Part shown: positions 11,325-21,113 of the stretch, in pieces
Numbering within the stretch: the first letter of the stretch is position 1
How the letters are laid out: each line of letters opens with the position of its first letter
Origin: Balaenoptera acutorostrata
Taxonomy: Eukaryota; Chordata; Mammalia; Artiodactyla; Balaenopteridae
Length of the DNA stretch: 64,000 bases
Direction of reading: 5' to 3'
Assembly: GCF_949987535.1 (NCBI RefSeq)
Contig: NC_080082.1
Coordinates: forward strand, 44,827,874-44,891,873
Notes under the pieces: model-generated
Seen by the model: only the letters and a program-made list of their open reading frames with translations
Databases searched by the model: none
What the model was told of the DNA's origin: nothing
Translations under genes and position numbers: made by a program

Positions 11325-14300
11325 ATGGTCATAGGAACATACATATCGATAATTACCTTAAACGTGAATGGATTAAATGCTCTAACCAAAAGACATAGGC
11401 TTGCTGAATGGATACAAAAACAAGACCCATATATATGCTGTCTACAAGAGACCCACTTTAGACCTAGGGACACATACAGACTGAAAGTGAGGGGATGGAA
11501 AAAGATATTCCATGCAAATGGAAATCAAAAGAAAGCTGGAGTAGCTATACTCATATCAGATAAAATAGACTTTAAAATAAAGAATGTTACAAGAGACAAG
11601 GAAGGACACTACATAATGATCAAGGGATCAATCCAAGAAGAAGATATAACAATTATAAATATATATGCACCCAACATAGGAGCACCTCAATACATAAGTC
11701 AACTGCTAACAGATATAAAAGAGGAAATTGACAGTAACACAATAATAGTGGGGGACTTTAACACCTCACTTACACCAATGGACAGATCATCCAAAATGAA
11801 AATAAATAAGGAAACAGAAGCTTTAAATGACACAATAGACCAGATAGATTTAATTGATATTTATAGGACATTCCATCCAAAAACAGCAGATTACACGTTC
11901 TTCTCAAGTGCACACGGAACATTCTCCAGGATAGATCACATCTTGGGTCACAAATCAAGCCTCAGTAAATTTAAGAAAATTGAAATCATATCAAGCATCT
12001 TTGCTGACCACAATGCTATGAGATTAGAAATGAATTGCAGGGGAAAAAACGTAAAAAACACAAACACATGGAGGCTAAACAATACATTACTAAATAACCA
12101 AGAGATCACTGAAGAAATCAAAGAGGAAATCAAAAAATACCTAGAGACAAATGATAATGAAAACACGACGATCCAAAACCTATAGGATGCAGCAAAAGCA
12201 GTTCTAAGAGGGAAGTTTATACCTATACAAGCCTACCTAAAGAAACAAGAAAAATCTCAAGTAAACAATCTAACCTTACACCTAAAGCAACTAGAGAAAG
12301 AAGAACAAACAAAACCCAAAGTTAGCAGAAGGAAAGAAATCATAAAGATCAGAGCGGAAATAAATGAAATAGAAACAAAGAAACCAATAGCAAAGATCAA
12401 CAAAACTAAAAGCTGATTCTTTGCGAAGATAAACAAAATTGATAAGCCACTAGCCAGACTCATCAAGAAAAAGAGGGAGAGGACTCAAATCAATAAAATC
12501 AGAAATGAAGAAGGAGAAGTTACAACAGACACCACAGAAATACAAGGCATCCTAAGAGACTACTACAAGCAACTTTATGCCAATAAAATGGACAACCTGG
12601 AAGAAATGGACAAATTCTTAGAAAGGTATAATCTTCCAAGACTGAACCAGGAAGAAACAGAAAATATGAACAGACCAATCACAAGTAATGAAATTGAAAC
12701 TGTGATTAAAAATCTACCAACAAACTAAAGTCCAGGACCAGATGGCTTCACAGGTGAATTCTATCAAACATTTAGAGAAGAGCTAACACCCATCCTTCTC
12801 AAACTCTTCCAAAAAACTGCAGAGGAAGGAACACTCCCAAACTCATTCTATGAGGCCACCATCACCCTGATACCAAAACCAGACAAAGACACTACAAAAA
12901 AAGAAAATTACAGACCAATATCACTGATGAATATAGATGCAAAAATCCTCAACAAAATACTAGCAAACAGAATCCAACAACACATTAAAACATCATACAC
13001 CACGATCAAGTGGGATTTATCCCAGGGATGCAAGGATTCTTCAATATATGCAAATCAATCAATGTGATACACCATATTAACAAATTGAAGAATAAAAACC
13101 ATATGATCATCTCAATAGATGCAGAAAAAGCTTTTGACAAAATTCAACACCCATTTATGATAAAACCTCTCCAGAAAATGGGCATAGAGGGAACCTACCT
13201 CAACATAATAAAGGCCATATATGACAAACCCACAGCAAACATCATTCTCAATGGTGAAAAACTGAAAGCATTTCCTCTAAGATCAGGAACGAGACAAGGA
13301 TGTCCACTCTCACCACTATTATTCAACATAGTTCTGGAAGTCCTAGCCATGGCAATCAGAGAAGAAAAAGAAATAAAAGGAATACAAATTGGAAAAGAAG
13401 AAGTAAAACTGTCACTGTTTGTAGATGACATGATACTATACATAGAGAATCCTAAAACTGCCACCAGAAAACTACTAGAGCTAATCAATGAATTTGGTAA
13501 AGTTGCAGGATACAAAATTAATGCACAGAAATCTCTTGCATTCCTATACACTAATGATGAAAAATCTGAAAGAGAAATTATGGAAACACTCCCATTTACC
13601 ATTGCAACAAAAAGAATAAAATACCTAGGAATAAACCTACCAAGGGAGACAAAAGACCTGTATGCAGAAAACTATAAGACACTGATGAAAGAAATTAAAG
13701 ATGATACCAACAGATGGAGAGATATACCATGTTCCTGGATTGGAAGAATCAACATTGTGAAAATGACTCTACTATCCAAAGCAATCTACAGATTCAATGC
13801 AATCCCTATCAAATTACCAATGGTATTTTTTATGGAGCTAGAACAAATCATCTTAAAATTTGTATGGAGACACAAAAGACCCCGAATAGCCAAAGCAGTC
13901 TTGAGGGAAAAAAACGGAGCTGGAGGATTCAGACTCCCTGACTTCAGACTATACTACAAAGCTACAGTAATCAAGACAATATGGTACTGGCACAAAAACA
14001 GAAACATAGATCAATGGAACAAGATAGAAAGCCCAGAGATTAACCCACGCACCTATGGTCAACTAATCTATGACAAAGGAGGCAAAGATATACAATGGAG
14101 AAAAGACAGTCTCTTCAATAAGTGGTGCTGGGAAAACTGGACAGCTACATGTAAAAGAATGAAATTAGAATACTCCCTAACACCGTACACAAAAATAAAC
14201 TCAAAATGGATTAGAGACCTAAATGTAAGACTGGACACTATAAAACTCTTAGAGGAAAACATAGGAAGAACACTCTTTGACATAAATCACAGCAAGATCT

Positions 14301-15142
14301 TTTTTGATTCACCTCCTAGAGTAATGGAAATAAAAACAAAAATAAACAAATGGGACCTGATGAAACTTCAAAGCTTTTGCACAGCAAAGGAAACCATAAA
14401 CAAGACGAAAAGACAACCCTCAGAGTGGGAGAAAATATTTGCAAACGAATCAATGGACAAAGGATTAATCTCCAAAATATATAAACAGCTCATGCAGCTC
14501 AATATTAAAGAAACAAACACCCCAATCCAAAAATGGGCAGAAGACCTAAATAGATATTTCTCCAAAGAAGACATACAGATGGCCACGAAGCTCATGAAAA
14601 GCTGCTCAACATCACTAATTATTAGAGAAATGCAAATCAAAACTACAATGAGGTATCACCTCACACTAGTTAGAATGGGCATCATCAGAAAATCTACAAA
14701 CAACAAATGCTGGAGAGGGTGTGGAGAAAAGGGAACCCTCTTGCACTGTTGGTGGGAATGTAAATTGATACAGCCACTATGGAGAACAATATGGAGGTTC
14801 CTTAAAAAACTAAAAATAGAATTACCATATGACCCAGCAATCCCACTACTGGGCATTTACCCAGAGAAAACCATAATTCAAAAAGACACATGCACCTGAA
14901 TGTTCATTGCAGCACTATTTACAATAGCCAGGTCATGGAAGCAACCTAAATGCCCATCAACAGACGAATGGATAAAGAAGTAGTGGTACATATATACAAT
15001 GGAATATTACTCAGCCATAAAAAGGAACGAAATTGAGTCATTTGTTGAGACGTGGATGTATCTAGCGACTGTCATACAGAGTGAAGTAAGTCAGAAAGAG
15101 AAAAACAAATATCGTATATTAACGCATGTATGTGGAACCTAG
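11325..15142 (+). pseudogene. L1 ORF2 (endonuclease-reverse transcriptase), broken
   Basis: The span of about 1,272 codons matches the usual ORF2p length. ORF2p nicks target DNA and reverse-transcribes L1 RNA in the nucleus. The endonuclease domain is open over residues 1-286. It shows Asn14, Glu42, the 'GDFN' motif with Asp144 and Asn146, 'RIDHILGH' with Asp204, and Asp228-His229 preceded by Ala rather than the usual Ser. Lesions in the natural frame: TAG 12183-12185, TGA 12414-12416, TAA 12726-12728 inside the 'SPGPDG' region, and an indel frameshift between about 12980 and 13010. The reverse transcriptase and C-terminal part is then open 13010-14899 with 'SIDAEKAFD', '[11 protein letters not shown]' and an 'FVDD' catalytic motif (13418-13429; usual L1 form FADD). 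A Cys-rich C-terminal motif (CX3CX7HX4C, in '[18 protein letters not shown]') follows. Further stops are TGA 14897-14899 and TAG 14981-14983. The natural stop is TAG 15140-15142. Confidence 0.9.
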
Positions 15143-15350
15143 AAAAATGGTACTGATGAGTCGGTTTGCAGGGCAGAAGTTGAGACACAGATGTAGAGAA
15201 CAGACATATGGACACCAAGGGGGGAAAACTGCGGTGAGCTGGGGATGGTGGTGTGCTGAATTGGGCGATTGGGATTGACATGTATACACTGATGTGTATA
15301 AAATTGATGCCTAATAAGAACATGCAGTATAAAAAAAACAAACAAAACAA

Positions 15351-16123
15351 CTAATACTAAACTTTCATTGGGTTATTTGTATGGAAATATGTTAATATAA
15401 ATGTTTCAGACACTGCATGAAATTTCTAAAAATCTTATATGTTCTGGTATAATGTTATAAGTCATAATCCTAGTTATTACTTTAAAATGTATATCTCAGA
15501 AATAACTAATTTTCTTGTCAACTGCATTATTATGAACTTTCATCAAATCTTTAACTGTGGTCATTTTATGTCTTTTGTCATTTACAGACAGTTCTGGGTG
15601 TACTCTGATGCTTTTGCAAATATGTTCCTATAAAAGCGTTTCATCTTCAAGGAATTCATGGAAAAGACTCTGACAAGTACAGGTTTCTGGTAACTGACTG
15701 TACTGCTGAACTGAATGAATAAGCATTTTCAGAACTCTAATGAAAAACTGATGAACTCATAAAAGTGCTAACAAAAGATCAAGATGAAAAAATTATTAAT
15801 TACATGGGACTGAGTGAACTGATGATGATGAGTATAATTTTTGTGACTTTCTGTCTAAATTAAAAAAAAAATCCCACAAGGACTCAGAGGCAAAGAACAT
15901 ACAAATCAATTTTCACTGCAAAGTAAAGGAGCTGTTACAGTGGAGGATTACTGGACTGAATGTCAATATTATGACATAGTATGAGTGTGTTTCATGTTTG
16001 GTAATTGCAATCATTGTTGCTTTTGTTGTGGTCATCCATGTACAATGCTTGGTGTCAGTCTATTTATCTCTTGTAAAAATAAAATACGGTGTGTGTGTGT
16101 GTGTAAAAAAAAAAAAAAAAAAA
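15351..16123 (+). other. Polyadenylated non-L1 segment (3' transduction or retroposed transcript end)
   Basis: This AT-rich stretch lies between the A-rich end of L1 copy B and another L1 3' fragment. It is not recognisable L1 sequence. It ends with AATAAA at 16078-16083, a short (GT)n run at about 16089-16104, and a pure A tract of 19 bases at 16105-16123, which is the arrangement of a reverse-transcribed mRNA end. No long open frame is present. It could be flanking DNA carried by L1 B as a 3' transduction, or an independently retroposed 3'UTR. I do not recognise a source gene. Confidence 0.55.
16078..16123 (+). terminator. Poly(A) signal and A tract of retroposed segment
   Basis: AATAAA at 16078-16083 lies 21 bases before a 19-base A run, a normal cleavage and polyadenylation spacing. 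This marks a fossil transcript 3' end rather than a signal for a gene in place. Confidence 0.6.
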
Positions 16124-16482
16124 GAACCTAGTGGCAAGACGGGACTAAAGACACAGACCTACTAGAGAATGGACTTGAGGATATGGGGAGGGGGAAGGGT
16201 AAGCTGTGACAAAGTGAGAGAGTGGCATGGACATATATACACTACCAAACGTAAAATAGATAGCTAGTGGGAAGCAGCCACATAGCACAGGGAGATCAGC
16301 TCGGTGCTTTGTGACCACCTAGAGGGCTGGGATAGGGAGGGTGGGAGGGAGGGAGATGCAAGAGGGAAGAGATATGGGAACATATGTATATGTATAACTG
16401 ATTCACTTTGTTATAAAGCAGAAACTAACACACCATTGTTAAGCAATTATACTCCAATAAAGATGTTAAAAAAAAAAAAAAA
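16124..16482 (+). mobile_element. L1 3'UTR fragment (type with 'gggaagcagcc')
   Basis: Only 3'UTR is present, from 'gaacctagtggcaag' to AATAAA (16456-16461) and an A tail (16468-16482). This 3'UTR type matches the L1 ends at 50110-50475 and, antisense, at 52697-53082. It differs from copy B. It is joined directly to the A tract of the preceding segment. Confidence 0.8.
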
Positions 16483-17182
16483 CTAAAAATAGAGCTACCA
16501 TATGACCCAGCAATTCCGCTACTGGGCATATACCCAGAGAAAACCATAATTCAAAAAGACACATACACCCCGATGTTCATAACAGACACATACACCCCAA
16601 TGTTCATAGCAGCACTATTTATGATAGCCAGGACATGGAAACAACCTAAATGTCCATCAATAGATGAATGGATAAAGAAGATGTGGTACATATATACAAT
16701 GGAATATTACTCAGCCATAAAAAAGAAAAAAATTGGGTCATTTGTAGAGACGTGGATGGACCTAGAGAGTGTCATACAGAGTGAAGTAAGTCAGAAAGAG
16801 AAAAATGAATATTGTATATTAATGCATATATGTGGAATCTAGAAAAATGGTATAGATGATCTTATCTGCAAAGCAGAAATAGAGACACAGACATAGAGAA
16901 CAAATGTATAGATACCAAGGGGGAAGAAGGGGGTGGGAGGAATTGGGAGATTGGGATTGACATATATACACTATTGATACTATGTATAAAATAGATAACT
17001 AATGAGAATATACTGTGTAGCACAGGAAACTCTACTCAATGCACTGCGGTGACCTAAATGGGAAGGAAATCCAAAAAAGAGGGGCTATACTTACATGTAT
17101 AGCTGATTCACTTTCCTGTACAGTAGAAAATAACACAACATTGTAAAGCAACTATACTCCAATAAAAATTAATTTAAAAAAA
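16483..17182 (+). mobile_element. L1 3' fragment (ORF2 C-terminus plus a third 3'UTR type)
   Basis: Starts in the last roughly 120 codons of ORF2 ('ccatatgacccagcaatt') and reaches an 'aataaaaattaatttaaa' end. It contains a 27-base tandem duplication at 16561-16614 that adds nine codons in frame. The 3'UTR includes 'cacaggaaactctactcaa', absent from copy B and from the type ending at 16482. The ORF2 remnant is open 16573-16842 but is only a tail. Confidence 0.8.
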
Positions 17183-18317
17183 GGAAAAGCATGAGGTAGA
17201 AGGAGAAGATAGGAAATAAGGGAGATGTGGGGAAAGATTCAGGACAGTGGGAGAGAGAAAGTGGTCAGATGGACACAGACAGGTAGGCTTCCAGGTGCAC
17301 AGACAGACAAGAAGACAGGAACAGACAAGCAGGGGGAAAAAGCAAGCTCCTGAAGGAAAATTAGAGAAAGTGACCCAGTGAGAGACCAAAACCACAAAAA
17401 TCAAAGTAGAATGGAGCACAGACATGGCATTTGTGGTCTAAATACAAAGCACGTGGCCTTCTAAATGGCTTCTCAGGTCAAAAATAAGTGCCCTCCCTGG
17501 GGGAGACACCATGTGCCCACCTCCCCTGCTCAGAGCAGGCAGTGGCCTGCTTCAGCAAACGGCTCCAGCTGTGAAAGCGCAGGTGCCCAGGGCGGCCTGG
17601 GTGGCTTATGTGCACAGAAAAATAAGCAGGCCCCAACAGGTTCCCCTCTACTCACAGGGCACCCTGGTTCCCACCCATAGCTTGGCCCCTGATCCCATCA
17701 AAATCCCCAGGAAATGCTTGGAACAAATCAGAAATGTTATTCAAATCTCTATTTCCAAATGTAGATGAGCTGACAACCTCACTCTCAAGTTTCAGCCTAA
17801 TGTGATTTCACATGGCAGCATCACACACCCTCTGAAAAGTGTTTATAATCAAGGCACCCGCAGCTCCTTAACTCTCGGGGCACTGCTGGGCTCAGTGGTG
17901 AAGGCATTAGTGCACGTAGAGCTGTCACAGGTAATGTCACTAATCTGTGACTAGGAGGGAAAAGGTGGGCTTTCCAGGTTCAGGAGTCCACCCGCGTGGC
18001 AAGCAGATGACAGATGAGTGGGGCCCCTCCCCGGGGTCTGGGTCTGCCCAGAGGGCTGGGAGATCACAGAGCCTGGGTTGAGAAGGAGCTTGTGCAGAGA
18101 CACCGTGGTGATGTAGTAAACACCTCCATTAAGAAATACAACAGTGCTCTGTGAGAATCCAAGAAAACAACTTGCCTGCATCCCTGGGATGCGTTGGTGG
18201 CACAATTAAGCATAAACCCCCAAATTTCTGACTACCAGTCCTGTGCTTTCTCACATCACACTCGCTCTTGATTTTATCTAAATGGTGTAATCAATGATAA
18301 ACACACAGAGAGCTCCG
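17183..18317. other. Unique sequence, no gene recognised
   Basis: Purine-rich to about 17400, then GC-richer. I see no exon with matching splice sites and no clear repeat. Confidence 0.4.
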
Positions 18318-18324
18318 TTTGCTC

Positions 18325-18427
18325 TTTTTTTTTTTTGCTGCACCATGCGGCTTGCAGGATCTTAGTTCCCCGGGCCCTGGCAGTGAAAGCACCGAGTCCT
18401 AGCCACTGGACCACCAGGGAATTCCCC
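18325..18427 (-). mobile_element. CHR-type tRNA-Glu SINE, antisense
   Basis: Starts with a T run (18325 on) and ends 'ggaccaccagggaattcc', the complement of the SINE head. Internal 'gcggcttgcaggatctta' is typical. A short direct repeat 'tttgctc' flanks it (18318-18324 and 18429-18435), fitting target-primed insertion. Confidence 0.8.
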
Positions 18428-18844
18428 ATTTGCTCATTTATAAAATGGGGTTGTTGCAAAGATGATAGGAAATAGTGGATCACGGTGACACACATAGCTC
18501 AGTGACTAACACAGTACAAGCACTCAGCAAACGCTAGCCGCAGCTGTAGTTGTTAGTATTACTAATTGCTATTGTTATGTACTATTAGTAACAGTAATAA
18601 TAATAAGGAGCCATGTGATGTGCTCCTCCATGTGGACTGAATTCCTCAGAACCTGGATCTGTTCCTATTTTTGTCTCTGACTCCAGATGCAACTAGAAAA
18701 TGCCCTCAGGATTTATTCCTCCCCAGTACTCCTAACAGAACAAACTCGAGACATTCAGTGTGCTGTCACTGAAGAGACCAAAACAGAGATTTCCCGAGAA
18801 TCTGCTATGAGCTTGACATGGTGCTGGGGCTTGACATTTGTCAT

Positions 18845-18930
18845 TTGGAATCAATTATGTAGTCATCAGAATACCCATTCCACAGATGAGAAAACAAAGG
18901 GTCAGAGGGACTATGCATGGGGAGAGGCAG
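18845..18930 (-). repeat. MIR-like fragment
   Basis: Contains 'attccacagatgagaaaac' and 'aaagggtcagaggga', the antisense MIR core. Confidence 0.5.
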
Positions 18931-19224
18931 GAGGCTGACCTGGGTCTGGAAACCCAGGAAGCAGAATCTCACCTCCACTCCCATCCACTCCCACCTTTAA
19001 GATGCTTCCCACAATCAATAGGACCTGCCTCAGCTGGCAATGTCAGGGCTCCCACGGGGACAGAAGAGCCCCACAGGACACACATTCCCACATAGGTTAG
19101 GGCTTGAGTTGGTTAGTGAGGAAAAGGTAAATTAGCAAGGGTAAAAGGAGAAAGACAACTTCCTGTGGGGAGGCCAGAGTGGCTGTACAGGCTTTTGTGG
19201 GCACACACATGGCTTCCTGCAGAA

Positions 19225-19405
19225 ACCATGAGTTCACACAAGGACACAAAGAGGTGTGAACACAGACACATGGACACACAAGCATGAGCACACGCAGACA
19301 TGGGCATGCACAGGGATACACACAAAAACACACACAGGTGTAAGTGCACACCACTCACACAAAAACAGAGACACAAAAAGACACACAGGCACACACACTG
19401 GAGTA
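19225..19405. repeat. Imperfect CA-rich minisatellite
   Basis: Degenerate 'acaca' units with 'gacacacagg' and 'gcatgagcacac' variants. It produces Thr/His-rich frames on one strand and Cys/Val-rich frames on the other, none considered genes. Confidence 0.75.
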
Positions 19406-20780
19406 ATCCTGAACCCCAGGATAAAAGCTTCAGGCCCTCAGAGATGCCCTCCCTGGAGGCGCAGCCATGGAACTTGCCAAGCTGACTGGCACGTCTCCTG
19501 TCTCCCTCCCCGCCACTGTGCCCCGGCCTCAGACCTGGGCAGGGTGCTCCCTGAACGCACCCAAGCCTCCTTGGTCCCTGCAGCTGCAGCCTCGGGTGCT
19601 CCCTGAAGGCTAGCACAGCGCCTGGACCAGGCCACAGAGACTGAGAAACAGCTGGCGGGCAGGTGCTCCTTTCAGTCCACAGGATTCTGTCTCCTTGGCC
19701 TTTTTCCCCGCCTCTCTCTTGGAATTTCTGCAAGATCTCACAGAAAAACTCACTTATCTCCAGCCATTTAGATGCAAGAAACAGGTGAGTACCAATGGAG
19801 AGCCATGCTCCAGAGCTTGCACATGGTGGGCACCAACATGTATCCACCTGAAGCAGATGAGGGAGAGAAGGAGCCCTTTGCCCACACCTGGGGGAGGGGA
19901 GGTCTCCTCTCTGCTGAGAAGCCCAGGGAGTCTCTGCAGGACAGGGGTGGGCCAGGACAGCCAGGGGGACTCAGTCCCTGAGTCTGGACTTCCTCCTCTT
20001 TCCTCCCCAGGGACTGGGGGAGGGACAGAGGGGCAAGTCTGGGTGGCCCATTGGTTGGCAGATGGGGAAGTGAGGCCGTAGAATGTGCCCCTTTCACCAT
20101 GTGACCTCTGTCTTCCTGCACCCCAAGGTTTGACCGCTGAAACAGCAATCGCGAATTTCACACAGCTTCCTGTAAAGCCGTCCCTCCACTCCTGACTATC
20201 GGCACATTACCCTAAGCTCACTGCCCCGGCCCCTCACCCACCTGTCAGCACTAGAGTGTGTCCTGCCTGGGGGAGACCCGGCATTCCTCTGGGCCAGAAG
20301 ATTTCCTAGGAAGGAAAAAGGGATGGAAATGACCACCGGAGAGTTGAAGAATACACTGTACGCAGAGGCACTTGTCTTTTCAGTACACTATTTGTCCCCT
20401 CCAGAGGGGCCTGGGCTGAAAGCTCGGCTGTTTCAGCCCTAGGGAGCTTTGTGAAGGCAGGGAGCTCGCTATCAGCTCCCTCCTCCCTCCTCAAGCCCCA
20501 TGAACCCAGAGCCTCACCTGCCCTAAATGTGCCAATCACATTCATTCAGCAAACATCCTGGAACAGCCAGGCCCTGGGCAGGCAAGTGCTGAGATGAAGC
20601 ATCCGGCTTGGGAGGTGCACACTGTGGAGGGACAGATAAGACATCACTGCACTCCACAGCCACCCTGGGAGATGTGCATTTCAAGAGAAACCTGAACAAG
20701 AACACAATTAACCCCAAGGACTGAATCTCAAATGGTGGATTTGGAAGCATCGTGAGGGAGATATTCATGAATTTAAATAC
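19406..20780. other. GC-rich unique sequence, no gene recognised
   Basis: Several overlapping open frames of 100-244 codons exist on both strands. None has a recognisable domain, and the frames contradict each other. A 'caggtgagt' donor-like site lies near 19786 without a convincing exon. Confidence 0.4.
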
Positions 20781-20787
20781 GAGTTTA

Positions 20788-21106
20788 GGGCTTCCCTGGT
20801 GGCGCAATGGTTGGGAATCTGCCTGCTAATGCAGGGGGCACAGGTTCAAGCCCTGGTCTGGGAAGATCCCACATGCCACGGAGCAGCTGGGCCCGTGAGC
20901 CACAACTACTGAGCCTGCGCGTCTGGAGCCTGTGCTCCGCAACGAGAGGCCGCGATAGTGAAGAGGCCCACGCACCGCGATGAAGAGTGGCCCCCGCTTG
21001 CCGCAAATAGAGAAAGCCCTCGCACAGAAACGAAGACCCAATGCAGCCAAAAATAAATATAAGATAAATAAATAAATAAAAGATTACTATAAAAATATAT
21101 ATATAT
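20788..21106 (+). mobile_element. CHR-2-type tRNA-Glu SINE
   Basis: Full-length look: head 'gggcttccctggtggcgc', B-box-like 'ggttcaagccc', 'gatcccacatgccacggag', 'gagcctgcgcgtctgg', and a tail of AATAAA-like repeats with a TA run. A flanking direct repeat 'gagttta' (20781-20787 and 21107-21113) marks the insertion. This SINE class is restricted to cetaceans, hippos and ruminant relatives and is the main taxonomic clue. Confidence 0.92.
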
Positions 21107-21113
21107 GAGTTTA

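Larger units (their letters stand above)
10231..15350 (+). mobile_element. LINE-1 copy B: 5'-truncated, ORF1 intact, ORF2 broken
   Basis: The element starts in the last roughly 130 bases of the L1 5'UTR ('ccagagggcagacagcag' matches copy A at about 8931). It carries a complete ORF1 (10361-11266), a 58-base spacer, and a near full-length ORF2 (11325-15142). Its short 3'UTR ends in an impure A-rich tail at about 15328-15350. Copy B is better preserved than A. With almost all the 5'UTR missing it lacks the usual L1 promoter. I found no clean target-site duplication: the left flank is L1 A and the right flank is the unexplained segment 15351-16123. Confidence 0.9.

Noticed and set aside
19690..19795. 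Possible internal exon ending at a 'caggtgagt' donor
   Set aside because: The upstream polypyrimidine and AG context is weak, the peptide matches no known domain, and no partner exon was found.
19113..19847. 244-codon minus-strand frame with Cys/Val-rich runs
   Set aside because: The Cys/Val-rich part is the antisense of the CA-rich minisatellite, and the rest has no recognisable domain.
20788..20870. tRNA-Glu gene
   Set aside because: The tRNA-like promoter boxes belong to the head of a CHR SINE with an A-rich tail and target duplications, not to a functional tRNA gene.
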